DNA of 64,000 bases. Source: Megalobrama amblycephala (taxonomy: Eukaryota > Chordata > Actinopteri > Cypriniformes > Xenocyprididae). Location of the stretch: assembly GCF_018812025.1 (NCBI RefSeq), contig NC_063049.1:33319947-33383946 (forward strand), written 5' to 3'. The position numbers and the translations under genes were made by a program. Below, piece after piece: positions 25,619-38,161 of this stretch. The notes beneath the pieces are model-generated. The model was not told the origin of the DNA and ran no database searches. It saw nothing but the letters and a program-made list of their open reading frames with translations. The number at the start of each line of letters is the position of its first letter. Within the stretch, counting starts at the first letter, position 1.

Positions 25619-26572
25619 AAAAAAATATTTTTTTATCCTAAAAAAAATCTATTTACAGCTTTTGAAAATAATAATTAAAATGAGTACGCTCATATGTATC
25701 ATGGTATAAAGAAATACATTAAGCCCTCTTATCACTTGATAGTTACACCATATGACCATAGTTTTTCAAAACCATACGAATACAGAAAAGTACATTTCTA
25801 ATTAGTATTTAAATTAGATTTTCTGTTTCTTAGAGTACGTGTCATTAACCCTTTGACCTAAACAATTTAAGGCTCGAAAGTTTTCCAACCTCTTCAACCA
25901 AATAAAGCCATTTAGCTTCACGTTAGCGAAATGTCCACTACATCAATTAAACGCCATGTTGTTTAACCAGTTTTGAGATAAACAAATAAATGAAGCGAAA
26001 AATCACCAAATCCTGTAAATTGCACTGTCTGTGCTGCAGTGACAGAAATGTAAGTGTCACTCAATTTAAGAGAACAGCACTTGTGTCGAAATAGACGCCA
26101 TTACAGTCCTCTCCATGTAGCACCATTGACTCAGAGCGTCCTCTCTGACAGGTTTGTGTGAGTGTGGATGTGTGTATTCGCTCTGACAGGTAAAGTGATG
26201 GCAGCGCACACCTCCCCTCTCACTGTCAACAACCCTCAGCATTCAAGAGCACACTAAACACCATTACAGATAAAACACGCGTAAATATTAGTGCAGTGAG
26301 TGTGAGTATATGTGGGGTGCCAGCGCCCTGAAACAAAACAGGCAGACTGTAAGGTCCACGCGAGTAAAACGCCTCACTTAAATGTCGTACTGAGCTTAGT
26401 TTCCTTAAGCAGGTCAGGGTCAAACCCTATAGCAGAGCTTCGGTGGGTGTCGTGGGTGCAGTGCACCAATGGCCAACAAAGCAGACAGTATTTGAAATAT
26501 ATAGAGATATTATTTCAAGTAAAAAGATAGCTTTAGCTAAAGATTTTATGAACAATTTGGACTATTTTACAC
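25619..26572. other. Unassigned stretch
   Basis: No gene or repeat is recognised. Confidence 0.45.
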
Positions 26573-26747
26573 TTGATATGGGCTTAGTCAAATTTCTGCC
26601 ACCTAATCCAGGCTTTCTTTCTTTTTTCTCCCATACCCAAAAGGCAAGCTGAGAAAAAATGAAATAACTTTGTTTATAAAACCACATTTGTATTAAAAAC
26701 ATATCTTTTCGAATTTGCGGAAAGATATCTTATTTCATGAGAGGGAA
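26573..26747 (+). repeat. Direct repeat, copy 1
   Basis: Homologous to 27749-27917: shared TTGATATGGGCTT, TAATCCAGGCT and ATTAAAAACATATCTTTTC. Similarity is roughly 80 percent by eye. Confidence 0.7.
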
Positions 26748-27140
26748 AAATATTACAGCACATTCAGAAAAATAAAGCAAAGGACATCTAGGCTGACCAT
26801 CTGTAAAACTTGCCTAATGATCTGATTGTGAACTCCAGGCTGATTTCAAAATGGTTAATTGACTGTACTTTGAATACTGGATTCAGTGTTAATGTGGATG
26901 AACAGAAGACAGATTTTAGTAAGAAAAACGCTTACACTGGTGTCAGACTACTGTAATATTTTCTAACATGAATAACAAAGCAGAGCAGGTATTAACCAGA
27001 AATAGCATGAATGACAGTGGGGAAAACATGATTAATATTAACACCTTTGTGTGAGCTCTTATTAAAATGACTGTCCTTGAAAAATAAATAAATTATTTAA
27101 AAACTCTTGCAAAGGCAAGTGCCATTTAAAACTAAAAGAG

Positions 27141-27201
27141 AAATGTACCACTCTTGTACTCACTTTTGTGTCAAAAAAGAATGATCTCTCACCATATAGG
27201 C

Positions 27202-27286
<85 letters not shown>

Positions 27287-27343
27287 TATATGGTGAGAGA
27301 TCATTCTTTTTTGACACAAAAGTGAGTACAAGAGTGGTACATT
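27141..27343. repeat. Inverted repeat (about 60-nt arms) around a long (TA)n
   Basis: The left arm 27141-27202 (AAATGTACCACTCTTGTACT at its start) is the exact or nearly exact reverse complement of the right arm 27281-27343, separated by about 78 nt of alternating TA. The open frames here encode only IY repeats and are not genes. Confidence 0.92.
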
Positions 27344-27748
27344 TAAAGTGTAACCCAAATAAAGTGTAACCCAATATTTTTGTCCAAAACAATGTTTTAA
27401 TATTTCTGTTATCTTTTAAATTTTGCCATTTCTTAAATTGTTTTGTGCTTCATAAGCGCTGTAATGTTTTAATTGATGAAAATCTTATAATCCTGTTTAC
27501 TCCATAAAGTGTGACAACATGCCCCTGCTGTCAACATGTATCCAATAAATCTGCTTTCAATAACAGTGGAAATATTCAATAGATTCTTTTTGAAGCCGAA
27601 ATATAAGCATGACAATCATGAGTCTATCTTGGGAAATATCCACTTGTTAGACATTAAATATAATTATAAGATTTACTTACATAAGCACATTTTAATATTG
27701 TTCAGTACAATATATTGACCATTTTCCATCTATTTCCTCATTTCAGCT

Positions 27749-27917
27749 ATTTGATATGGGCTTTGTCAAACTCCTGGCACTTGCATCTAATCCAGGCTCT
27801 CTCTTTTTTTCTCACATACCCAAAAATTAAATAACTTTTAATATTTATAAAACCACATTTCTATTAAAAACATATCTTTTCAAATTCGCTAAAAGATATC
27901 TAATTTCATAATAGGGG
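27749..27917 (+). repeat. Direct repeat, copy 2
   Basis: Partner of 26573-26747, about 1.18 kb downstream in the same orientation. Confidence 0.7.
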
Positions 27918-29068
27918 AAATTAAATGAATTTGAATGCACAAAGTATTGTTTAACAGATAGAAATCAAAAAGTTAATATTACGTCTAAGATCATGCAATG
28001 ATAATTAATATATTATATTATATGGACACACTGATCACTGACTGCACAGAAAAAAATTGAGGAAAGAAAGCGAATATGGAATGTGTGCTTAAACCAGATA
28101 AACCTGTAACCCATTGTACTTCTAGCCAGAAGAAAAAATACTAGTACACCTCATCCAATACTGACTCAACCACAAGAGAAGAGACAAATTAGTGAAGCAA
28201 TTCACACAAACTGGCAAATAATGCTATCAACATCACATCAGAAAGTCAGCAGACCTCCACTAATTCTCTCCCTACATGTGAAAAGACAGACAAAAGGAGA
28301 TAAATGTTAGAGAGGTAATAGTCATACATCATCTCCCTTACACACACATGCCGTCAATAGGACTGCGAGGTCTTGACGCTAATCACTGGTGTTAGATAAA
28401 ACTGTGAGGGTTAATGGTCCATATGGCCGTGCAGCACATGAAGGATCAAGATAGCAGCCAGGCCTCTGTATCACTGCCCTCAACAAATCCATCCCTCGCT
28501 CTCTCAGTGTTGGAGGGCAGAGGACTTGTTAGGTGGGGGCAATCGATTCAAGCAGAGAGCACTCTTTTACAGCCCAACATTCAAAGCTGCAAAACTTATT
28601 GTAAAGTCAGCGGCTGAAAGGGAGGGAGTCTCGCCCTAAAGCGCTCCCTTTTGTACCCCTGTCACCTTCGTTCCAGATTTATAATGCTCTATTACAAAAG
28701 TGTGCATCGAAGCCCTATTCAATTAGCCTATCAAATTCTTTATGGCCAGATTGTGAATGGGTTATCAGAGTTGGAGATAAGAGAATTTACAGAGCTCGTA
28801 ATGATTCACAACAAAAGGGTTTGCGCACGCTGTGTGCTGCCTGCACCTTTATTAAGAAAACAAATAACCTATCCAAAATTAAATCATGCATAATACGCTT
28901 TGAAACACAGGAAAGCAATATTACGCAACAGTTAGATGCAAATTTGATAGATGCTTATTCATTTGAACGGCACATTAGAAGTCGTGTCTATATATTATAT
29001 TATACACACACATAATGTATAAAGTATGATATATTTATATAGGCTGTATATGGTTTATAAAATACTTT
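27918..29068. other. Unassigned stretch
   Basis: 28280-28900 is repeat-poor with short unrecognised open frames. No gene is supported. Confidence 0.4.
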
Positions 29069-29271
29069 GGGTAACACTTTATTTTAGGGCCTTTTGCTTA
29101 TTAGCATGCATATTAATAGAATATTGGCTATTTATTAGTAGCACATATTAATGCTTTGTTCTGCATGACCTTACTCTACATTCTTAATCCTACTCAATAC
29201 CTAACTTAACAACTACCTTACTATTAATAAGTTGTAAATTATGAGTTTATTGAGGGAAAAGTCATGTTACC
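29069..29271. mobile_element. GGTAACACTTTA-type element, copy 5, reverse orientation
   Basis: It starts GGGTAACACTTTATTTTAGG. The interior TTGCTTATTAGCATGCATAT is the complement of the right part of copies 3 and 4. It ends near CATGTTACC. Confidence 0.7.
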
Positions 29272-31008
29272 ATACTTGAATATATTATTTAATATACTAA
29301 CTTCAAGTTGTTGTATAAATATATTAATAAAGATGAATAACTATTTAAAATGTATATCATTAACTGGCCTTATTTAATAGAACAGCATATTCATATATAT
29401 ATAGTATAGTAGAATACTATGAAAAATTGATATTTTACAGGAAATTATCTCACTTAGGCACACACACACACACGGACAGACCTCAGGCCAGCTTTGACAT
29501 TCATATTCAAACCATAGCTCCGCATGTCTCAATTCTGAATGACAAATAGACTGTGACGACTAGAAAATAGCACTCAATTTCCTTTTCACTAATGCAGCCA
29601 ATACACTGTCCCTTGGATCGATGGAGATGCGGCGTGAGACGCTGACCATTACTGTGATTGAATCTCCACTTTGACGCTCTAATATAGAAGAGAGACTGTG
29701 GTACTTTAAGCACAGCGCCTCTTTTAGGCCGAGGAGATGGATTAATACAGTCTCTTTGCTATGAAAGATGGCCCAGCTCTGTATAGCAGATCTGTCTCTG
29801 CTAATGCGCATCACATATAAAAATACACTCGCTAAGTAAAGCAGCGAGCTGGCAGTCAGAGCTGATGTCAATTTAAACAAGAAGTAAAAGCACATGCAAA
29901 CACTCATGCCAAAAAAAATGTGCATGACCCGTGACCCTGTCAAGCTGCATATATAGTGTGTGCAAGCAAAGGAAAGGATATCTGCAACAAAAAAAAAAAA
30001 GAAAATGCAAAATGCCTGGAGTATTTACCTGAGAGGGAGTGGTTGACATTTGGACATCTGTCAATCACATATTCAATAGTAGAGCCCGATAGTGGGTATG
30101 GGACTTTGTTGTCATGGATACGGCTGTAGGTAAAAATGTGCAGCCTGCTGGGTCATTCCTTTGACTGCGCCGTTTGCAGAGGCCCTGCATCCTCATTCAG
30201 GTAGCAGCCAGGGGCATGTTCCCATGCCAACGCCCATCTATTTGTGAATGTAAAACCAGGTAGTAAGAAACAGGATGATTCTTTCCTTTCACCCATGTCT
30301 GTATGTCACATCCTGTGTGTTTTAAATATATCTGGTGTGTGATAAGAAGCCATATCTCAGATACATTAAAGGGAGGTGGCAGTGAACAATAGCACATATA
30401 ATGGTGAGAGAATACTTGATGTTATATTTGAATGAATATTATCTTGAGTTAAACATATATTAAGATTATTTATCTGCTCAATCATGGTTGAATCTTGGGA
30501 AGATTTGAAATTCAAAGTGCTTTAATTAAATCTGTTTTTTTTTTTTTTTTCTCCTCATAGTCTGTTAATTTGTTTTAAGGCACAGTGTTTACTCTTCCCA
30601 TTTCTTTTTTCTTCTTTTTTTCGGATTATTGATTCAATTTTTGATGTTTAATTGTAAATTTAATCTAATCTTAATTAACTACAATAATGACATTTGCACT
30701 TTTGGTAATGTACGTTGTGTTATTTTTGCTGAATAAACAAAGGGAAAGAAAGGCTGTACCTGAGGCGGTGTTAATTATAGGGCAACATAATCATGTAGGC
30801 CTATCTTTTTTTTTCCTTCAAGATTTTTTGACAAGTTTTAATTAGTTACTCTGTCTTTAAAGTCCCGCATGTACTCAAAATTGGCATTTGCCAAATAAAT
30901 AGGCAACCATTCAACCTTTATAAAGCGAGTATCATATTATATGTGAAGTCTCTTATAACAGTCTTGCGCGCCCTCTACGGGATCAAGCCAGCTACTGCAC
31001 TTTACCTG
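29272..31008. other. Repeat-poor stretch, no gene found
   Basis: 29480-30260 has no recognised repeat or domain. A CA run is at 29459-29474. Two overlapping minus-strand open frames (29560-29943 and 29507-29713) resemble nothing I know. Confidence 0.4.
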
Positions 31009-31248
31009 TTAAAGGGATAGTTCACACAAAAAGGACCATTCTGTCAATTTACTCACTATCAAGCTGTTCCAAACATTGACCTTCTTTTACCATTTTCTTC
31101 TGTTGTGTGGAAAATAGAAGCAGTGAAAGTAAACGATGACTGAGGCTGCCAGTGCATGAGATTTCTTGCGTGTTTCACAGGTTTGGAACTACACAAGCAT
31201 GAGTAAATGATGAACGAATGATCATTTCTGTGTGAATTACCCCCTTAA
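31009..31248. mobile_element. Short TTAA-flanked element
   Basis: 240 bp, starting TTAAAGGGATAGTTCACAC and ending GTGTGAATTACCCCCTTAA. It has the same ends as the foldback families but a different, shorter interior (CCATTTTCTTCTGTTGTGTG). Confidence 0.75.
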
Positions 31249-31449
31249 CAGTAACACACAGCTTAACAAAAACTTGACAATATATCAATAAAAACCCAAT
31301 AACTACACAGGTTCATTTAAAATGTACAATAGTTCTTTAAAAGACACCATTTAACTGTGATATTTGTAGTAAGCCAAGTGACATGCAAACAGTAGTCTGT
31401 AGATTATTTGATAAATTGGGAGAGGGGACAGTTAAAATGGGATTAATAT

Positions 31450-31502
31450 CTCTCTCTCTCTTCTCTCTCTCACTCATATGTGTTATATATATATATATAT
31501 AT
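31450..31502. repeat. CT and TA microsatellites
   Basis: (CT)n near 31449-31470 and (TA)n at about 31484-31502, immediately left of the second Tc1-like element. Confidence 0.8.
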
Positions 31503-31529
31503 CTCAAGACGATCTGCTGAAGTTCAAAC

Positions 31530-32403
31530 TGAGCATCAGAATGGGGATGAAAGGTGATTTAAGTCACTTTGAACATGGCATGGCTGTTGGTGACAGATAG
31601 GCTGGTCTGAGTATTTCAGAAACTGCTGATCTACTGGGAATTTCTATAGGATTTACAGAGAATGGTCAGAAAAAGAAAATATCTGGCAGTTCTGTGAGGG
31701 AAAATGCCTTGTTGCCAGAGGTCAGAGGAGAATGACCAGACTGGTTTGAGCTGATAGAAAGGCAACAGTGACTCAACCACTCGTTACACCCGAGGTCTGC
31801 AGAAGAGCATCTCTGAAAGCAGATGAGCTACAACAGCAGAAGACCACAACAGGTGTCACTCCTGTCAGCTAAGAACAGGAAACTTAGGCTCCAAAATGGG
31901 AGTATAAAAGATTGGGGGGAAAAAAGTTGCCTGGACTGATGAGTCTCGATTTCTGGTGTGATATTTAGATTGTAGGGTCAGAATTTGGAGTAAATGACAT
32001 GAAAGTATCCTTGTATCAACGATTCAGGCTGGTGGTGGCGGTCTAAAGGTGTGGGGGATGTTTTCTTGCCACACTTTGAGCCCCTAGTACCAATTGAGCA
32101 TCGTTTAAACGCCTTTATGACCACAGTGCACCCATCTTCTAATGGCTACTTCCAGCATGATAACACAGCAAAGCTCAAATCATCTCAAATTAGTTTCTTA
32201 AACATGACAATGAGTTCACTAAACTCAAATGGCCTCCACAGTCACCATAGAGCACCTTTGGGATGTGGGGGAACGGAAGATTCACATAATGGATGTGCAG
32301 CCGTCAAATCTGCAGCAAATGTGTGATGCTATCATTGACCAAATATGGACCAAAATCTCTGAGGAATGTTTCCAGCACCTTGTTCAATCTAAGCCACGAA
32401 GAA
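31530..32403 (+). pseudogene. Tc1-like transposase, broken
   Basis: Fragments in several frames: TDESRF with the first catalytic Asp (31935-31955), FQHDNTAK with the second Asp (about 32150), then PPQSP joined out of frame to IEHLWDV, so the usual DLNP stretch is missing, and finally EECFQHLVQSKPRRIK. Multiple frameshifts make it non-functional. Confidence 0.82.
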
Positions 32404-33149
32404 TTAAAGGATTAGTCCAATTTCAAATAAAATTTTCCTGATAATGTACTCACCCCCATGTCATCCAAGATGTTCATGTCTTTCTTTCGTCAGTCGAAAA
32501 GAAATGAAGGTTTTTGATGAAAACATTCCAGGATTATTCTCCTTTTAGTGGACTTCAATGGAGCCCAAACAGTTGAAGGTCATAATTACAGTTAAGTGCA
32601 GCTTCAAAGGGCTTTAAATGATACCAGATGAGGAATAAGGGTCTTATTTAATGAAACGATCTGTCATTTTCGAAAAAAAATGTAAATGTATATGCTTTAT
32701 ATAAATAAAATGATTGCCTTGTACATGCTTCCGCTTTCTGTATTCTTCAAAAAGCTTACGCCGTATGTCCTACGCCTTCCCTATTCTACTTACGAAAAAA
32801 AAAAACTAAACTGGCACCGCGTTCGTTCCTTAAGTTGAATAGGGAAGGCGTAGGACATACGGCGTAAGCTTTTTGAAGAATACGGAAAGCGGAAGCACGT
32901 ACAAGGCGATCATTTGTGTTTATAAAGCATATACAGCCCTTTGAAGCTGCACTGAAACTGTAATTTTGACCTTCAACCGTTTGGGCTCCATTGAAGTCCA
33001 CTAAAAGGAGAATAATCCTGGAATGTTTTCATCAAAAACCTTCATTTCTTTTCAACTGACGAAAGAAAGACATGAACATCTTGGATGACATGGGGGTGAG
33101 TAAATTATTTTATATATTATGTTTATTTGAAAGTGGACTAATCCTTTAA
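32404..33149. mobile_element. TTAA-flanked long foldback element, nested in the Tc1-like copy
   Basis: It starts TTAAAGGATTAGTCCAATTTC and ends AAGTGGACTAATCCTTTAA. The arms of about 350 nt pair through ACTTCAATGGAGCCCAAAC and its partner, with the centre near 32795-32825. TTAA is present on both sides. Confidence 0.9.
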
Positions 33150-33213
33150 GGCAGTTCTGAAGACAACCCGGTACTAGCAAGGTGTATGCTACTTAATAAA
33201 GTGGCCTGTGTGT

Positions 33214-35571
33214 GTGTGTGTTTATGACATATCAAGACACAAATTTGTATAATGACATGGGTATGACATAGGCATTACAAGGAGAGGGTGACATATGAAG
33301 ACATGTCCCCACTTTTCAAAAGGCTTATAAATCATACAGAATGAGTTTTTGTGAGAAAGCAAAAATGTGCCCAGTTTTCTGTGATGGGTAGGTTTAGGTG
33401 TAGGGGTTTGTACAGTATAAAAACCATTACGTCTATGGAATGTCCCCACAATTCACAAAAACAAACCTGCGTGTGCGTCTGTGTACAAATTAAAGTAACT
33501 AATTAAATGTCAATAAGTTAGGTACACCAAGTTACTAAATCACAACCGTTTAAAAACATTGCTTTCAGACATGCTTTTAAAAATATAACTTGCTACAGAA
33601 CACATGCATTTACACGAAATTATGAGGAAATCGCACATTTACACCGAATTTGGAGAGGGTACAAAGCCAGCTCAAAAGCATTAACTTGCCTGTGTAAAAA
33701 CGCCTCAATTTGAAGTTGTTTGATCAGTCGCTTATGACGCCTACATCTTCCATCCTGAACCTGTGCTGCGCTTTACGTCCTCGAGTTTCTCATGGAGCAA
33801 CGCTGCCACCTGCTGTTGAGCTCCGGTACGGACTCAGTTTGTGACTTGACGGTCTGACTGACAGGAAAATTACGTTCGAGACTTTTCAGTGGTATCAGTC
33901 GTAAACGGTTAAACGCATTCAGATCTATATTTGAATGTGAAATATGCATCTTTAGTTTTCAAGCGGTTGAAAGTGTTTCTGTCTAAAAGTCTGCAAAGTT
34001 GTGAATATGAAAACAAGACGAGTGGGCTGAGAAATGATCCTTCGCTTGAAGCGCTGTTGTCAAAGTTTAACTGGCGCTTATTAAGTGCCTCAGCGCCAAT
34101 ATAGGTGCTGTTGATTAAAGAGAGAACTTAACCGATTTTCTTCCTCATTAGCATCTAAATCTCTCAATAAGTTGTCAGACAGACTCTTTTGAAAACTCAA
34201 GTAAATTAGCTTTTCAAGTAGGCTATACACACGCGGTAAAACACTCAATATTACCACAACAAGCATAAAGACTCACGTATTGTTGATAGCTGGTGATTTA
34301 TTTGAGTGTCATCAAGCAGCATCACCACAAGTTCTTATATAAAAAAAATCCACTCATGAAAATGACACAAGTCTTCATAGCACCAGTTGCAGGAGCTCCT
34401 CTAAATTTCGATCATGACAGTTGAAAACTTCATGCCACAAGTACCTATATCTTGTTTAATACCGAGTCCTTGATTATTTGAAAAAGCTCCCAAGTAACAT
34501 AAGATGGAAACAAGCTTGACAAATCTCATCTCCACGGTTAGTTCCAAAGTAGAAGAGCAAGAAAGAAGTGATGGCAAATTTTCACGTATTAAGTTGGAAA
34601 AGGAACATCACAGACCTCCAGGTCCACTAAAAGAGTAATGCTATTCCTTAATAATCTAGTAGACACTTGTGTCCAGTGGCAATCCTATCCTGAAGTTCAA
34701 GATCCAACTTGTCCAGTTGCCCTTTGACCGCAACTCTTCACACATACCATCCTACTTCAGATAATCCACTACTTTTCCCAAGACAGACGAGTTTTGGGAG
34801 CAGAATCCAACGTTGTCCCGAAGTTCTCAAGAATATATAGCTTTGCTCAGAAGAAAGAAGAGGGGAGGGGAATGTAAGAGCAAACGGAAAACCTGACAGG
34901 TCAAAACACAAGGGAAGACCGGAGGCCTTCGAGAAAGGTCGAACTCACCCAGGAACTGTAGGAAGAAGCCATATGGAAAGGAAAAAGGAAGAGCATGAGG
35001 GAAATGAGGAGAGCATGTCAAGAGCGTGAGCGAAATAGTGAGAGACAGAGAGAAACTGGTGGTTACCAGAACCACCCACTGTGCAGACTGCAAATGAAGA
35101 GTCCAGGACCAATCCTTCCCTCCCCTCATTCACAAAGCCATAGTCCTGCACTGCCTTCTAGCCTTTCCACAGCATGAATATATTACTAGCCACACAATGA
35201 CGTTGCTTATTGTTTATGAATTACTGGCCTGCCTGACAACAAAGGCTATTTTCATAAGAAAACTCTAATTCATTTCAGTTCCTATTTGATTAGAGGCAGA
35301 AGAAAAGAAGCCCTTCGGTCATAGCCCCCAGAGGACTGTTTTTATTCAGTCCGTATGAATAGGGCTTTATTGCTCTTCTTTTCAAAAGCTGACGGGGAAA
35401 AGCTTTTAGAGTTAAACATTGACGAAAAATTATTGGGCGGCTGTTTTTGTGCAATAACAAACCCCTTCAAAAGGACACTGAGCTCTTATCCTTCCACCAC
35501 TCACTCACTCTTTTCTCTTTCTTTTTTGGCAAATTGTAAAGCCTGGAAATTAATGACAGACAGTAGCAAAA

Positions 35572-35607
<36 letters not shown>

Positions 35608-35716
35608 AAAAGAGAGAGACCATCTCAGCCACAATGCATGTCAAATCTAAATGATCACAGGCTACTGAATAGAAAAAAGGAGAGAAAGAAAGGGAAAGAC
35701 AGGGTCTTAGACAAGC

Positions 35717-35753
<37 letters not shown>

Positions 35754-36717
35754 TGTGTGTATAGTCTGGTCAAAAGCTAATTGATTCCATGTCCACAGAG
35801 TCCTGCCGTCCCTTTCGCATTGCAACGACATGTAATGTGCTTTAACTGTTACCATAAAGAGGCTGTTATTACCTGGGAGTCAAACTTTTTGTCAGCAATA
35901 ACAGGTTGTTAAACTGCACACCCATTATGTCCTAAACTCAGACTTCAAACCAACATAAACACAATTAATGCAGGCTTGAAGCATATTCAGTGACAAACCG
36001 TGATATATTTTACTGATAATGGCAAGGAAGCGCAAGTTGTGTCCTTTCCACAAAACCAAAGCGACGCTGAAAGCGACACCCGTCTTCCAAACTCAATATG
36101 CTGTAAAAAGAGAAGCGAACCGCAGAGAACAAAAATGAAAAGGCCAACCTGGCATTTATCTGCGGGTTTTATCTATACACTAAAGGATAAATCAGGATAA
36201 ATCAGGGCTTCCTTTTATCAGGAGGGCATTATGCTCCTTTGTATTTATGCAGGAATATTTAACAGGAGACAAAAGGTGACTTTCTCCTTATTCATCTGCG
36301 AACAAGGCAATGCTGGCATTCTGAAAAGCCTGACATTTGAGCTTTTTGCCAACACCAGCAAAATTATATCCTTTCCATTGTAAATCAATGAAGTAGAATC
36401 ATCGCCCACAAAGGGACTAGATTGCCTTGTCACTGTAATAGAGCCTGGCGCATGCACAACTTTCACCCAGAACTGTTGTGTGCAGACGAAAGACAAGGGC
36501 ATAAAGTCATCCTTGTCGTGCCCTTCCCTTTGACAGAGTGTAGAAACTTAAAGCTTCAACTCCTAAATTGAGCATCCCGCATGCCTGTTCATATTTAATC
36601 TTGTGCTATTTAAGTTACCATATTGTTCATGTGGTAAACATGAACAGTTCACAGTTTAAGAGTTGTGGGTTCACAATTGTCACAGTGGGAAAACTGCCTA
36701 TACATTTATAATTATAA

Positions 36718-36719
<2 letters not shown>
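33214..36719. other. Mostly unassigned, with GA and GT microsatellites
   Basis: (GA)n at about 35574-35607 and (GT)n at 35719-35751. 33214-33480 is a GT-rich patch typical of repeat tails. 33640-35350 and 35770-36700 show no recognised repeat or gene. Confidence 0.45.

Positions 36720-36801
<82 letters not shown>
36719..36801. repeat. (AT)n microsatellite
   Basis: About 80 nt of uninterrupted AT, followed by a duplicated AAACAATTATATATTTTATA block (36801-36865). Confidence 0.95.
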
Positions 36802-36804
<3 letters not shown>

Positions 36805-36889
36805 AATTATATATTTTATAATTATATATATATATATAAACAATTATATATTTTATAATTATATATACATACACATACTTTTCAAAGGT

Positions 36890-38060
36890 TTACGGTCATA
36901 ATAAATATATATTCTATTCAGGAAGGATGTATTAAATTGATGAAAAGCGATAGTAAAGGCATTTTAAATGTTATATTTAAAGGTGCCCTCGAATGAAAAA
37001 TTTAATTTATCTTGGCATAGTTAAATAACAAGAGTTCAGTACATGGAAATGACATACAGTGAACCCCAAACTGTTATGTAAAAGTCGGGGTGTACGCCCC
37101 CAATATTTGCATATGCCAGCCCACGTTTCCAACATTATAAAAGGCATTAGACAAGGGCAGCTAGTATTAACATCTGGATGTGCACAACCAAATCATCAGA
37201 CTAGGTAAGCAAGCAAGAACGATAGCGAAAAATGGCAGATGGAGCAATAATAACTGACATGATCCATGATAACATGATATTTTCAGTGATATTTGTAAAT
37301 TGTCTTTCTAAATGTTTCGTTAGCATGTTGCTAATGTACTGTTAAATGTGGTTAAAGTTACCATTGGTTATTACTGTATTCACGGAGACAAGAGAGCCGT
37401 CGCTATTTTCATTTTTAAACACTTACAGTCTGTATAATGCATAAACACAACTTCATTCTTTATAAATCTCTCCAACAGAGTAGCATTAGCCGTTAGCCAC
37501 GGAGCACTATCAAACTCATTCAAAATCAGAAGTAAACAATATAACAGTATACAATACTCACATAATCCGACGCATGCATGCCGCATACATGACGAACACT
37601 TTGTAAAGATCCATTTTGAGGGTTATATTAGCTGTGTAAACTTTGTTAAGGCACTGTTCAAGGCAAGCGCGAGCTCCGTGGGCGGAAAGCACGGGATTTA
37701 AAGGGGCCGCAGCATAAAATCGGCACGTTTATAATGATGCCCCAAAATGGGCAGTTAAAAAAATTAATAAAAAAAAAAATCTATGGGGTATTTTGAGCTG
37801 AAACTTCACAGACACATTCAGGGGACACCTTAGACTTATATTACATCTTTTAAAAACATAATCTAGGGCACCTTTAAAATAAATGCTTCTTTCTATCAAA
37901 GAATCCTGGAATCCTGTTTTGAGCAGCAAATCAGCATATTAGAATGGTTTCTGAAAGATCATGTGACACTGAAGACTGAAGTAATGATGCTGAAAATTCA
38001 GCTTTGCCATCACACGAATAAATTATAATTTAAATATACATCACAATATATAAGATTCTA
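36890..38060. repeat. Fish interspersed repeat, split by a TTAA element
   Basis: The left piece (to 36976) has AGGAAGGATGTATTAAATTG. The right piece (from 37878) has AAATGCTTCTTTCTATC and AGATCATGTGACACTGAAG. The same order, uninterrupted, occurs at 56953-57245. Confidence 0.72.
36977..37877 (+). mobile_element. TTAA-flanked element with AAAGGTGCC ends
   Basis: It starts TTAAAGGTGCCCTCGAATG and ends CTAGGGCACCTTTAA. 901 bp, closely similar to 43182-44132. It is nested in the fish interspersed repeat. Confidence 0.85.
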
Positions 38061-38155
38061 AAAAAAAAAAAAAGAAAAGTGTAGAGTATTATTTTCTAGT
38101 AATTTTATGTTTAAGCCCAACTGATACCACTTAAGTAAAGCAAATAAACAATTTC

Positions 38156-38161
38156 TTTATT
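38156..38161 (-). promoter_or_regulatory. Candidate polyadenylation signal AATAAA for the beta1 transcript
   Basis: Canonical hexamer on the gene strand about 1.3 kb past the DETNL stop, with a GT/T-rich tract just downstream. Such hexamers are frequent in AT-rich DNA, so this is a candidate only. Confidence 0.35.

Larger units (their letters stand above)
31499..33213 (+). mobile_element. Second Tc1-like transposon, decayed and interrupted
   Basis: The left part TCAAGACGATCTGCTGAAG and the right end near 33170-33205 (ACTTAATAAAGTGGCC) are those of a very common fish Tc1-like family. The left inverted repeat has been lost into a TA microsatellite. A TTAA foldback (32404-33149) splits the 3' part. 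Confidence 0.85.

Noticed and set aside
27062..27392. Three overlapping open frames rich in Ile-Tyr
   Set aside because: They arise from the (TA)n tract and its palindromic flanks.
29560..29943. 127-codon minus-strand open frame
   Set aside because: It contains hydrophobic runs but no known family or conserved neighbour. An overlapping frame is also open.
35501..35855. Open frames of 66-99 codons with Ser-Leu, Arg-Glu or Thr-His runs
   Set aside because: They are translations of GA and GT microsatellites.
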